64,000 nt of DNA from positions 62,001 to 126,000 of the forward strand of contig CAWGRH010000012.1 of the NCBI GenBank assembly GCA_963824905.1, given 5' to 3'. Shown here piece by piece: positions 54,092-62,352 of the stretch (the stretch's first letter is position 1; each line of letters begins with the position of its first letter). A program made the translations under genes and the position numbers. A model generated the notes under the pieces. It made no database searches and had not been told where the DNA came from. It saw nothing but the letters and a program-made list of their open reading frames with translations. This DNA is from JAJPKK01 sp963824905. GTDB lineage: Bacteria > Pseudomonadota > Alphaproteobacteria > Rhizobiales > Xanthobacteraceae.

Positions 54092-54613
54092 ATGACCGAC
54101 TGCAATGCCAGCCCTGATGCCCGTCTCGACCCGGCACTGTTTGCGGCGAGGCTCACCCCGCACCGTTCGCTCAGCCGGACAGGCTTCGTTCTCCTGATGG
54201 CGGTGCTGGGTGGCATCAGCTTCGCGGCGGGAATGGCGTTCCTGCTGCAGGGCGCCTGGCCGGTGTTCGGCTTCTTCGGGCTCGACGTGCTGCTGGTCTA
54301 TTGGGCGTTTCGCGCAAATTATCGCGATGCGCGCGCCTATGAGGACGTGATGGTCACGACCTCGGAGCTGCGGGTCCGCAAGGTTTCGGCGCGAGGCCAG
54401 GTATCGGAGTGGACGTTCAATCCGTTGTGGGCGAAGCTCGATTACGAGATCGACGAGGAATTCGGCCTGCAGCGCCTCTATCTCGTCTCGCGCGGACGCC
54501 GGCTGCCGATCGCGAGCTTCCTGCCCCCGCAGGAAAAGGAAAGCTTCGCCGCCGCCCTTGCCGCGGCGATCACCGAAGCGAAACGTGGCCCGACGCAGAC
54601 GGTGTTCGAGTGA
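54092..54613 (+). CDS. DUF2244 membrane protein
   Basis: 173 residues. Two membrane helices (TGFVLLMAVLGGISFAAGMA and VFGFFGLDVLLVYWAF) near the N terminus, then a soluble part with YEDVMVTTSELRVRKVSARG, WAKLDYEIDEEFGLQRLYLV and GRRLPIASFLPPQEKESFA. This is DUF2244, often found near respiratory genes; function unknown. Its ATG lies only 22 bases from the nth start on the other strand, and no clear ribosome site is visible, so a very short or absent leader is possible. Confidence 0.88.
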   Translation: MTDCNASPDARLDPALFAARLTPHRSLSRTGFVLLMAVLGGISFAAGMAFLLQGAWPVFGFFGLDVLLVYWAFRANYRDARAYEDVMVTTSELRVRKVSARGQVSEWTFNPLWAKLDYEIDEEFGLQRLYLVSRGRRLPIASFLPPQEKESFAAALAAAITEAKRGPTQTVFE

Positions 54614-54710
54614 GACTTTTCTCCTCCTCAGGTGGGGAAGGCTGAACCGCCGGTTTTGCAGGAATCGGGTGGTGACCTCGCGGCTGCCGGCCTAGATGGA
54701 GGCCATGAAC

Positions 54711-55607
54711 ATGACCTTCACCCCCCCGATCTCGCCCGTCGTCGCGACGAGCTTCGCGTCAACCTGCCCCGACGATTATGAGGTCGTCCGGCGCGCCCTC
54801 GCCTATATCTCCGAGCATTGGCGGAGCCAGCCTGAAATCGAGGCGATCGCCCATGCCGCCGGGGTCACGCCCGACGAGTTGCACCACCTGTTTCGCCGCT
54901 GGGCGGGGCTCACCCCCAAGGCGTTCCTCCAGGCGATCACGCTCGACCATGCCCGGCGCCTGCTGCGCGAATCCGCCAGCGTGCTCGACGCGGCCTATGA
55001 GGTCGGTCTCTCCGGACCGGGCCGGCTGCACGATCTCTTCGTCACCCACGAAGCGATGTCGCCCGGCGAATGGAAGACCGGCGGCTCGGGCCTCACGCTC
55101 GATTACGGCTTCCATCGCTCGCCGTTCGGCATCGCACTTCTGGTCGCGACAGACCGCGGGCTCGCCGGCCTCGGCTTTGCCGATCCCGGGGAGGAGCGAA
55201 GGGCCCTCGATGACATGCGCGGGCGCTGGCCGGGCGCCGAGTTTCGCGAAGATACCGCCCGCACCGCTGCGCTGGCGCAGCGCGTGTTCGACCCGAAGCT
55301 CTGGCAGCGCGACTGCCCGCTGCGCGTCGTCATGATCGGCACCGATTTCGAGGTGCGAGTGTGGGAGGCGCTGCTCAAGGTGCCGATGGGCCGCGCCACC
55401 ACCTATTCGGACATCGCGGCGCGCCTGCACGTTCCCAAGGCGGCGCGTGCCGTCGGCGCCGCGGTCGGCAAGAATCCGATCTCCTTCGTGGTGCCGTGCC
55501 ACCGCGTGCTCGGCAAGAGCGGCGACCTTACCGGCTATCACTGGGGTCTCACCCGCAAGCGCGCCATGCTGGGCTGGGAAGCGGGACAGGCGGCGACGAT
55601 CAACTAG
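54711..55607 (+). CDS. AraC-type helix-turn-helix plus O6-methylguanine methyltransferase (Ada-like, no Zn domain)
   Basis: 298 residues. An AraC-like DNA-binding region (about 20-120, IAHAAGVTPDELHHLFRRWA then GLTPKAFLQ) is followed by the alkyltransferase (about 140-290, FEVRVWEALLKVPMGRATTY). The methyl acceptor is Cys263 in VVPCHRVLG. The N-terminal zinc domain of E. coli Ada with its phosphotriester Cys is missing, so methyl-triggered activation in the same way is unlikely. ATG 54711 is eight bases after GGAGG; ATG 54705 and 54696 are alternatives. Confidence 0.92.
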   Translation: MTFTPPISPVVATSFASTCPDDYEVVRRALAYISEHWRSQPEIEAIAHAAGVTPDELHHLFRRWAGLTPKAFLQAITLDHARRLLRESASVLDAAYEVGLSGPGRLHDLFVTHEAMSPGEWKTGGSGLTLDYGFHRSPFGIALLVATDRGLAGLGFADPGEERRALDDMRGRWPGAEFREDTARTAALAQRVFDPKLWQRDCPLRVVMIGTDFEVRVWEALLKVPMGRATTYSDIAARLHVPKAARAVGAAVGKNPISFVVPCHRVLGKSGDLTGYHWGLTRKRAMLGWEAGQAATIN

Positions 55608-55640
55608 ATCGGCCTTCGCTCGCTCCACCCATTCGATTGT

Positions 55641-55745
55641 CATCGCCCGGCTTGACCGGGCGATCCAGTAACCGGACTCCGGATGTGGCGCAGTTCGCGT
55701 CGCATCGGTAGGGGTTACTGGATTGCCCGGTCAAGCCGGGCAATG
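55641..55745. repeat. Intergenic palindrome (CATCGCCCGG family)
   Basis: CATCGCCCGGCTTGACCGGG then CGATCCAGTAACC at the left, and GGTTACTGGATTGCCCGGTC then AAGCCGGGCAATG at the right, are near-complete reverse complements and each arm is itself a hairpin. It follows the Ada-like gene. Confidence 0.8.
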
Positions 55746-55881
55746 AGCGTTATTGCATTCGAGACTGAGACAATTCCTCCCCATGCGCAGCGTGCGCGAT
55801 CGTGGCATATAGTCGCCCGCGCTCCGAGCCTTGGGCCGAGGCGCCGGGCGAACATCAGCCACGAGTGACGGGAGGATATCG

Positions 55882-56796
55882 ATGAAACAGATCACCATCG
55901 CCGCGCTGGCGGGCACCGCTTTGCTGTGGACCGCTGCTGCCCAGGCGCAGCAGCCGGATTTCTCCAAGGTCGAGATCAAGGCCATCGATCTCGGCCACAA
56001 CACCTACATGCTGGAAGGGCTCGGCGGGAACATCACCGTCGCCGTCGGCTCGGACGGCATCATCATGGTGGACACGCAGTTCGCGCCGCTCCACGACAAG
56101 ATCAAGGCGGCGATCGCGAAGATCTCGCCGCTGCCGGTCAAATACGTGATCAACACCCACTATCACGGCGATCACACCGGCGGGAACGCGCTGTTCCACA
56201 AGGAAGGCGCAACGATCGTCGCGCAGGACAACATCCGCGTCCGCCTCGCCGCCGGCACCACCAATGGCCTCACCGGCGCAAAGAGCCCGCCGCTGGAAGC
56301 GGACGGGCTTCCGACCGACACCTACCAGGTCGGCGGCAAGAAGATCGAGGTCGGTGGCCGGGTTGCCGAGATCAACCACGTCATCAACGCCCACACCGAC
56401 GGCGACAGCTGGGTCTACTTCCCCGACGCCAATGTGCTTGCGCTCGGCGACACCTTCACCCGCAACTATCCCAACATCGATTGGGCCAACGGCGGCGGCA
56501 TCGACGGCATGATCCTCGCGAACGAGCGCTACCTCAAGGCGGCCAACGACACCACCAAGATCGTGCCCGGCCACGGCGGGCTCGCGACCAAGGTCAATCT
56601 GCAGGAATTCCACGACATGCTGGTCACCGCGCGCGACCGCGTGAAGAAGCTCTTCGACGAGGGCAAGACCGAGCAGGAGGTGCTCGCCGCCGACCCGCTC
56701 GCCGAGCTGAGCAAGAAGTGGGCGTCCACGCAGGGCCTCGGCACCGGGCCGACGTTCACGCGCAACGTCTACAACTCGTTCCGCAACCACAACTGA
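55882..56796 (+). CDS. Exported metallo-beta-lactamase-fold hydrolase
   Basis: 304 residues. A signal peptide (MKQITIAALAGTALLWTAAA then QAQ) leads to an MBL fold with the metal site THYHGDHTGG (HYHGDH at 93-98), AHTDGDSWVYFPDANVLALG and then DTF, and the last His in VPGHGG. The group includes class B3-like and cyclase-like hydrolases; I cannot tell whether it acts on beta-lactams or other esters. GGGAGG precedes ATG 55882. A longer frame from 55831 lacks a signal sequence. Confidence 0.87.
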   Translation: MKQITIAALAGTALLWTAAAQAQQPDFSKVEIKAIDLGHNTYMLEGLGGNITVAVGSDGIIMVDTQFAPLHDKIKAAIAKISPLPVKYVINTHYHGDHTGGNALFHKEGATIVAQDNIRVRLAAGTTNGLTGAKSPPLEADGLPTDTYQVGGKKIEVGGRVAEINHVINAHTDGDSWVYFPDANVLALGDTFTRNYPNIDWANGGGIDGMILANERYLKAANDTTKIVPGHGGLATKVNLQEFHDMLVTARDRVKKLFDEGKTEQEVLAADPLAELSKKWASTQGLGTGPTFTRNVYNSFRNHN

Positions 56797-56813
56797 GGTC
56801 GTTCCATGCAAGG

Positions 56814-56903
56814 GTCATGGCCGGGCCTGTCCCGGCCACCCCGATCAACATGGCACGGCCGTGCCACGATTATCGGGGTCGCCGGGCCAAGCCCGGCGAT
56901 GAC
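56814..56903. repeat. Intergenic palindrome (GTCATGGCCGGGC type)
   Basis: GTCATGGCCGGGCCTGTCCC and the closing GCCGGGCCAAGCCCGGCGAT then GAC are inverted, with CCCCGAT and ATCGGGG inside. It lies between the convergent genes at 55882 and 56949 and probably separates their transcription. Confidence 0.7.
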
Positions 56904-56948
56904 GCTGTGGGGATTAACGGCAAATCAGCCCGCTCTGATGCTGCAACA

Positions 56949-57626
56949 TCACCGCACCGCCGGCGGCTTGCGCCCCGGCGGTGGCAGCTTCTGCGTCCGC
57001 GCGCTCGCCGCCTGGGGCACCGCTTCGATCTCGCGCACGACCTCGGCGCGGATGCGCGGATTCTCGGCAATGTTGAAGTGCGAGATGCTCTGATCGCCCG
57101 CCAGGTTGTGGTTCGCGAGCGCGCCGCGAAAGCCCTGCCCGGGGGTAAGCGGCGAGCCCCAGCCGCCCGCTTGGTAGTAGTTGATCGCCCGCGCCACATT
57201 GGCCGGGACCGGCTTCGGATAGACCGGCGCGAGCGTCACGATGAGGTCGACGGGGACGTGACTCACCGAGAGGGCCGTTGCGATCTCGATTGCATCGTTG
57301 CCGCCCTGCGAATGGCCGACGAAGGTGAGCGTGCCGATCTTGCCGGCGGCGCGGTCGCGCAGGATGTCGTTGACGACGTCCGTCCAATAGAGATGCTGGC
57401 GCACCTCGACGTCGAAGCCCTTGGCCTTGAGCTCGTCGGCAAGCTCGTCGAGGCCGCTGGAGAACAGGCCGAGGTAGCCGCGCAGCAGGATCACCCGGTG
57501 CTCGGCGGCGAACGCATGGTGGCACCAGACGAGCGCCAGCGCGGCGATAAGAGCGATCGAGCACCGCCGAGGCAGACTGCCGGCCGGCAGGCGAGATCGC
57601 CCCGCCGTCCCTGTACCCGCCGGCAT
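56949..57626 (-). CDS. Exported alpha/beta-hydrolase-fold protein
   Basis: 225 residues. A signal sequence (about 1-40, hydrophobic IALIAALALVWCHHAFA) is followed by VILLRGYLGLFSSGLDELAD and the nucleophile elbow GHSQGGND, then VPVDLIVTLAPVYPKPVP. The size is small for the fold; the histidine may be in DQSISHFNIAEN. The C-terminal tail is Pro/Arg-rich. A lipase-like or cutinase-like role is possible. ATG 57626 has GGCGGA upstream; ATG 57650 would add eight residues. Confidence 0.75.
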   Translation of the reverse strand: MPAGTGTAGRSRLPAGSLPRRCSIALIAALALVWCHHAFAAEHRVILLRGYLGLFSSGLDELADELKAKGFDVEVRQHLYWTDVVNDILRDRAAGKIGTLTFVGHSQGGNDAIEIATALSVSHVPVDLIVTLAPVYPKPVPANVARAINYYQAGGWGSPLTPGQGFRGALANHNLAGDQSISHFNIAENPRIRAEVVREIEAVPQAASARTQKLPPPGRKPPAVR

Positions 57627-57761
57627 GCATTCCGCCCGACCCAAGATCATCTCCGCACCGGCCCCGGGTCACGAGATGTACCATAGGACGAGGGGGTCAC
57701 CGCGCCGCTTGGGCCCAATCTTGCCGGTGGCGAATCCCGTCTGGGCGCATTACATTCGGTC

Positions 57762-57924
57762 GGGCGGGGCTGCGCAGTGCGTGAGGAGCCTAATTCCCCG
57801 GGGCCTTATCGATCCTGAAGGGAGCTGTCCCTGGCCGGGCTCGTGGGTCCGGACATATGGCGCCCACCTACTTTCGTAGGGAACCCGGGATCGTAGCTCC
57901 AACGGCTCGTGCGGCTCCGCGCTT
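57762..57924 (+). ncRNA. ssrS: 6S RNA (RNA polymerase-binding)
   Basis: The ends pair fully: GCGGGGCTGCGC (57764-57775) with GTGCGGCTCCGC (57909-57920), 12 base pairs counting G-U. GAGGAGC pairs near GCTCC inside, leaving the large central bulge that mimics an open promoter. The right half, CGCCCACCTACTTTCGTAGG followed by GAACCCGGGATCGTAGCTCC, resembles rhizobial 6S RNA as I remember it. It lies directly upstream of the 5-formyl-THF cyclo-ligase gene, the standard location. It binds sigma-70 holoenzyme in stationary phase. Exact ends are estimated. It fills most of the 306-base gap 57627-57932. Confidence 0.78.
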
Positions 57925-57932
57925 TATTCTTC

Positions 57933-58520
57933 ATGTCCGACCTCGAACACATCAAAGACCTCAAGGCCGCGCTCCGTCGCGAGGCGATGGCGCGCCGCGA
58001 GGCGTTCCCCACCGTTGATCGCGTCGCGGCGGCGCAGACCATCGCCGTGCGCGGCCTGCCGGTGAAGGTCATGCCGGGGAATGTCGTCTCCGGCTACTCG
58101 CCGCTCAAGAGCGAGATCAGCCCGATGCCGCTGCTGCGCCGCTGTGCCGACGACGGCGCCGCGCTCGCGCTGCCGGTGGTGGTCGGCCGCGGCCATCCCC
58201 TGACTATGCGGGCCTGGGCGTTCGGCGCGCCGCTCACCTCCGGCGTATGGGGCATCCGCCAGCCGCCGCCGGCGGCGCCGGAAGTCTTTCCCGACATTCT
58301 CCTCGTGCCGCTGCTCGCCTTCGACCGGACCGGCCACCGCATTGGCTATGGCGCCGGCTATTACGACATGACGCTCGCGAGGCTTCGCGCCATGAAGTCG
58401 GTGACCGCGATCGGTATCGCCTTCGCGGCGCAGGAGGTCGATAAAGTGCCGACCACCGCGCGCGACGCACCCCTCGATTTCGTGCTGACCGAGCGCGAGA
58501 TCATCGACCTGGGGGCGTGA
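57933..58520 (+). CDS. 5-formyltetrahydrofolate cyclo-ligase family protein
   Basis: 195 residues. It converts 5-formyl-THF to methenyl-THF with ATP. LRREAMARREAF, VVSGYSPLKSEISPMPLL, and the signature LVPLLAFDRTGHRIGYGAGYYD (in two pieces, P-loop-like G-x-G-x-G-x-Y-Y-D) are clear. ATG 57933 is where the conserved part begins. It is immediately downstream of 6S RNA, possibly on the same transcript, and its stop overlaps the next gene's GTG. Confidence 0.93.
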   Translation: MSDLEHIKDLKAALRREAMARREAFPTVDRVAAAQTIAVRGLPVKVMPGNVVSGYSPLKSEISPMPLLRRCADDGAALALPVVVGRGHPLTMRAWAFGAPLTSGVWGIRQPPPAAPEVFPDILLVPLLAFDRTGHRIGYGAGYYDMTLARLRAMKSVTAIGIAFAAQEVDKVPTTARDAPLDFVLTEREIIDLGA

Positions 58521-59344
58521 GCGACGTGCGGATTCTTTTCATCGGCGACGTTGTCGGCCGCAGCGGCCGCGCCATCGTGATGGAGCGCCTGCCGGGCCTC
58601 GTGCGCGACTGGAAGCTCGACTTCGTCGCGATCAATGGCGAGAATGCCGCCGGCGGCTTCGGTATCACCGAAGCGATCTACCAGGACCTGACCGGCGCCG
58701 GCGGCGACGCCGTCACCCTCGGCAACCATGCCTGGGACCAGAAGGAGGCGCTCGTCTTCATCGAGCGGGCGCCGCGGCTGATCCGTCCGGTCAATTACCC
58801 GAAGGGAACGCCGGGGCGCGGCGCTGCGCTGCTCGAAGCGCGCAATGGCGCGCGCGTGCTGGTCGTGAATGCGATGGGCCGCGTCTTCATGGAGCCGCTC
58901 GACGATCCCTTCGCCGCGCTCGAGCGCGAGCTCGCGGCCTGCCCGCTCAAAGTCGCGGCCGACGCCATCATCGTCGACATCCATGCGGAAGCCTCGAGCG
59001 AGAAGCAGGCGATGGCGTTCTTCCTCGACGGCAAGGTGAGCCTCGTGATCGGCACCCACACCCATGTGCCGACCGCCGATCATCAGATCCTGTCCGGCGG
59101 TACCGCCTTCATGACCGACGTCGGCATGACCGGCGACTACGATTCCTGCATCGGCATGGCCAAGGAGGAGCCGCTGTCACGCTTCCTGCGGCGCATTCCG
59201 GGTGCCAGATTCGAGCCGGCGCTCGGGCCGGCGACGCTGTGCGGCCTCGCGGTTGAAACCGACGATGCCACCGGCCTCGCTCACCGCGTCGCCCCGGTGC
59301 GCCTCGGCGCCCGTCTCGAAGAGGCGCGGCCCGCGTTCTGGTGA
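58517..59344 (+). CDS. YmdB/TIGR00282 family metallophosphoesterase
   Basis: 275 residues. Metal ligands appear in RILFIGDVVGRSGR, FVAINGENAAGGFGI, VTLGNHAWDQKE and VIGTHTHVPTADHQIL. Members hydrolyse 2',3'-cyclic nucleotides and influence RNA turnover or biofilm in Bacillus. The GTG start overlaps the cyclo-ligase stop (GTGA), so the two are translated together. The pair 6S-cyclo-ligase-YmdB is common in this order as I recall. Confidence 0.92.
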   Translation: MSDVRILFIGDVVGRSGRAIVMERLPGLVRDWKLDFVAINGENAAGGFGITEAIYQDLTGAGGDAVTLGNHAWDQKEALVFIERAPRLIRPVNYPKGTPGRGAALLEARNGARVLVVNAMGRVFMEPLDDPFAALERELAACPLKVAADAIIVDIHAEASSEKQAMAFFLDGKVSLVIGTHTHVPTADHQILSGGTAFMTDVGMTGDYDSCIGMAKEEPLSRFLRRIPGARFEPALGPATLCGLAVETDDATGLAHRVAPVRLGARLEEARPAFW

Positions 59345-59371
59345 GCGTTGACGAACAGCGCCGAGCCGAGA

Positions 59372-59797
59372 TCATTTTTCGACCGCCAGCTCTTTCTCGA
59401 ACACCATCTCGCCTCGCGCATCGAGGCCCTTCGCGAGCCAGCCGTTTCGCAGATAGAAGCGCTCCGCTCTGGTGCCCGGGTCCGTGCTCAGCGACGCGAT
59501 GCGATGACCTGCCGCCGCAAGCGACCGGCATGCGGCCAGGATGAGCGCCTGCCCGATGCCGTGGCCTTCGAAGGCCGGATCGACGAACAGTGCAAAGATG
59601 CTGCCATCCCGTGGATCGCCCGCCGAGAAGCCCTTGATGACGCCGCGCTCGTCCCAGAGATGGATCGGCGAATGGGCGATATGCCGGTGCAGGTCGGCGG
59701 CGGTCACTCTGCTCGGGTCGGAGAGGCGGTTTTCGCGGACCGCGCTACGAATCTCCATGATTCTCGGAATGTCAGCCGACGTCGCGCGGCGAAGCAT
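59372..59797 (-). CDS. GNAT-family N-acetyltransferase
   Basis: 141 residues. MLRRATSADIPRIMEIRSAV opens the fold, SIFALFVDPAFEGHGIGQAL holds the acetyl-CoA loop, and IASLSTDPGTRAERFYLRNG completes it. ATG 59797 has GAGAG eight bases upstream; an in-frame ATG at 59812 has none. Substrate unknown. It converges with the phosphoesterase. Confidence 0.88.
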   Translation of the reverse strand: MLRRATSADIPRIMEIRSAVRENRLSDPSRVTAADLHRHIAHSPIHLWDERGVIKGFSAGDPRDGSIFALFVDPAFEGHGIGQALILAACRSLAAAGHRIASLSTDPGTRAERFYLRNGWLAKGLDARGEMVFEKELAVEK

Positions 59798-59921
59798 CGA
59801 TAAAGCTCTCATGGGGATGAACCGTTGCAATGCACCACGAGGCCATTGGCACGGCGGCACGGTCCAAGCTAACCTTGTTTCAATGCCTCCGCATCGTGAG
59901 GCTTCACCCAGGGGGAAATCC

Positions 59922-60920
59922 ATGAAGAGGGCACTTCTCGCGTTCGCGTTGCTTCCGCTCGTCCAGAGCGGCGCTTGGGCTCAAGCCACCGGCAGTCCTG
60001 TGGCTGGAAAAGCGTACTGGGAGCGAGTTGCACCGCGAAACACCGACTGCAGAAATTGCCACGGCGGCATGGGAGAAGGCGGTTTCGGTCCGGATCTTGC
60101 CGGGCGCGGATTGAGCGCGGCGCAGGTGTTGCGCGCGGCGCGCCAGCCTTGGGGGGTGATGCCCGCCTTCGACGCCAGTCAGGTCAGCGAGCAGGACGCC
60201 GCCGATCTGGCCGCGTACTTCGCCTCGCTGCCGAAGCTCGAGGAGCCGGGCAAGTGGAGATTTGAGGTTCCGCCCGGCGCTCCGCCCGGGCAGGCGACCA
60301 TGATCAACATGGGCTGCGGGCAGTGCCACACACCGGCGTTTCAGGGCCCCCGCAACAACATGGGCGGGTACGGCATGAACTTCGATTACTTCGCAAACCT
60401 CGTCTACAACCATACGACGGCGATGCCGGCCTATCGGGCCGAGATCGGAAACACCGCGACGAATCTCGACATGGGCAATTTCTCGCGGGCGCGCCTCACC
60501 ATCGGGCAATTGAGTGAAATCTACTTCTGGGCACGCGACGAAATCGGTTTCCGCCCACAGGTGACGGCCACGGTCGGCAAAGGAGAAACCGGCCCCACGG
60601 GCGTGACGTATCCTGTGACGATTGCGAACATCGGGGTCCAGGGTAGGGGCCTTATCGCAGAAGGCTTGACGGTCAGCCTCAACATCCCGGCGGGCAACAC
60701 AGTGGTCGCCGCGACCGGACAAGGCTACCAGGGCGTCGCCAACAACATCGCCACCTGGAAGCTCGCGCGCAGCGCTCCGAAGGACCAGGAGAAGGTGACC
60801 ATAACGCTCGCCCAGCCTCTCACTCAAACGTCCAACGTCCGCGGCTCGCTGGTGTGGGCGAAGCCCGCGCCCAAGACGGGCACCGACGTGCCGGTCGCCA
60901 TCGCGGGGGCGCCGCTGTGA
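59922..60920 (+). CDS. Exported diheme cytochrome c with a C-terminal beta domain
   Basis: 332 residues. A signal peptide (MKRALLAFALLPLVQSGAWA) is followed by two haem motifs, CRNCH at 43-47 and CGQCH at 132-136, with possible Met ligands MPAF and MPAY. Residues about 225-332 have no haem and look like an immunoglobulin sandwich (GVTYPVTIANIGVQGRG, LTVSLNIPAGNTVVAATGQG). It resembles sorbitol- or alcohol-dehydrogenase cytochromes but has an extra domain. Ribosome site GGGGGAAATCC. No oxidoreductase lies next to it. Confidence 0.85.
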   Translation: MKRALLAFALLPLVQSGAWAQATGSPVAGKAYWERVAPRNTDCRNCHGGMGEGGFGPDLAGRGLSAAQVLRAARQPWGVMPAFDASQVSEQDAADLAAYFASLPKLEEPGKWRFEVPPGAPPGQATMINMGCGQCHTPAFQGPRNNMGGYGMNFDYFANLVYNHTTAMPAYRAEIGNTATNLDMGNFSRARLTIGQLSEIYFWARDEIGFRPQVTATVGKGETGPTGVTYPVTIANIGVQGRGLIAEGLTVSLNIPAGNTVVAATGQGYQGVANNIATWKLARSAPKDQEKVTITLAQPLTQTSNVRGSLVWAKPAPKTGTDVPVAIAGAPL

Positions 60921-61073
60921 CCGCTTCGGGCGGAGCCTGAGCGGCGCCAACTCGACTGGCGGCGGATCGACTTTCACAAATCCAGCGGCGTCGCGGCGCG
61001 CAATCACCTCAATTCGGTTGCGCCGCCGCGATCACCGGCGTTGCAATGCGTCTTCGCTCGGTGCGCCGGCGCG

Positions 61074-61865
61074 CTACTTGTCGCTCGCCAGCAGCGCGCG
61101 GATCTGCTTGAGCGCGAGGTCGACCTTCAAATCGAGATAAACCTTGCCGAGCTCGGCTGACGAAAGTTGCGGATGGCCCTGCACTCCCGTTTTGGCGTCC
61201 GCGAGCGCGACCTTGTCCTTGCGGATCCACGCATCCTGCGATTGGAGGTAGAGGAGCGAAGAGGTATCCGGAATTCCGGCGTGGTCGTCGGTCGTCGGCA
61301 GACCGCGGCTCGCGAGAATGTCACGCATCTGTGCGCGCGACTTGGCGTAGAGATCGCCGATGAACAGCACGCGCGCTCCGTCGGGACGCGCCTGTGCGTC
61401 GAGCTCCTTCGCGGCCAATGCGAGCTCGTCCTGTCCGCCGCCATGATCGCCCATCAGCAGAACGACCTTGAAGCCGGCGGTCAAAGCGCTTTGCGCCACG
61501 CCGCGCATTACGCCCAAGAACACTTCCGGCGGCAGCGAAACCGTCCCGGGGAAGCGCATGTGACCTGTGCGAGTGAGGGCGTTGCCGGCGATGGCATATG
61601 GCAGTGTCGGATAGACCAGCGCATCGCCGAGTTGCTCGGCGATGCGTTGGGCGAGCGCCCGCGCGATGAAATTGTGTTTTCCGAGCACCATGTGCGGGCC
61701 GTTCTGCTCGGTGCTTCCGGCATAGATGATCGCAGTCCGCTTGCCCGAAGCGATCGCGTCGCGCACCTCTGGCCAGGTGAGATCTTCGATCCAGACACTC
61801 GACGTCTGGCTGTGCGCCGGCAGCGCGACCAGCAGCAATCCGAGCAGCAGGAAAATCCGCTTCAT
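61074..61865 (-). CDS. Exported creatininase-family amidohydrolase
   Basis: 263 residues. A signal peptide (MKRIFLLLGLLLVALPAHSQ) precedes a creatininase fold: IYAGSTEQNGPHMVLGKHNF (Glu and His metal ligands), LPYAIAGNALTRTGHMRFPG, VVLLMGDHGGGQDELALAAK and DDHAGIPDTSSLLYLQ. Cytoplasmic creatininase, MftE and 2,5-diamino-pyrimidinone amidohydrolase belong here; export is unusual. ATG 61865 has GGAGGGAGG upstream. The 153-base gap to the cytochrome holds no gene. Confidence 0.87.
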   Translation of the reverse strand: MKRIFLLLGLLLVALPAHSQTSSVWIEDLTWPEVRDAIASGKRTAIIYAGSTEQNGPHMVLGKHNFIARALAQRIAEQLGDALVYPTLPYAIAGNALTRTGHMRFPGTVSLPPEVFLGVMRGVAQSALTAGFKVVLLMGDHGGGQDELALAAKELDAQARPDGARVLFIGDLYAKSRAQMRDILASRGLPTTDDHAGIPDTSSLLYLQSQDAWIRKDKVALADAKTGVQGHPQLSSAELGKVYLDLKVDLALKQIRALLASDK

Positions 61866-62352
61866 CAAGGCCTCCCTCCGTTGGTCTCGTTGGTCCTCGA
61901 CTATTTTGCCGGGCTTCGTCCAGCGAGGCGAGGAATATAGCAGCATCCGCTTTTCCACGGCGGATTGGATCAATCCACCACCGAACAGAAGAACCGGCCG
62001 GCCGCTTCCCCTCATCCGCACCGCGATTGCAATGTGCGTTGTGAGGTCAGAATGACAAAAATGTCAGACGACGGGAACTCGGCGGCCACCGATGTGCGGG
62101 TCGTGTGCCGTCGCGATGCGGCAGACGCGGGAACCGCGTCGCTCCCTGCATAGCCGGCGGTTTCGTAGTTGCCGCACGGAGTAAGACAGCGTATCCGCTC
62201 GAAGCGTCGAAGTGTAGCGTTCCGCTTCAGCGCTTGGAAACCATCGAGCCGATGTTAATTCGCGATGTCGCAGGCGACTTCGCTCTTGCGCGTGCTCCTC
62301 GGAGCGCCGTTATATCGCGAGGCAGATCGCCCGGCGTCTTCGGTGGGGAATC
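61866..62352. other. Divergent gap before the PAS-GGDEF-EAL gene
   Basis: 487 bases without a convincing gene. It must carry the promoters of the divergent creatininase-like and GGDEF-EAL genes. Short frames here have no family resemblance. A small inverted pair, GTCGC AG GCGAC at 62267-62279, is present. Confidence 0.4.
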
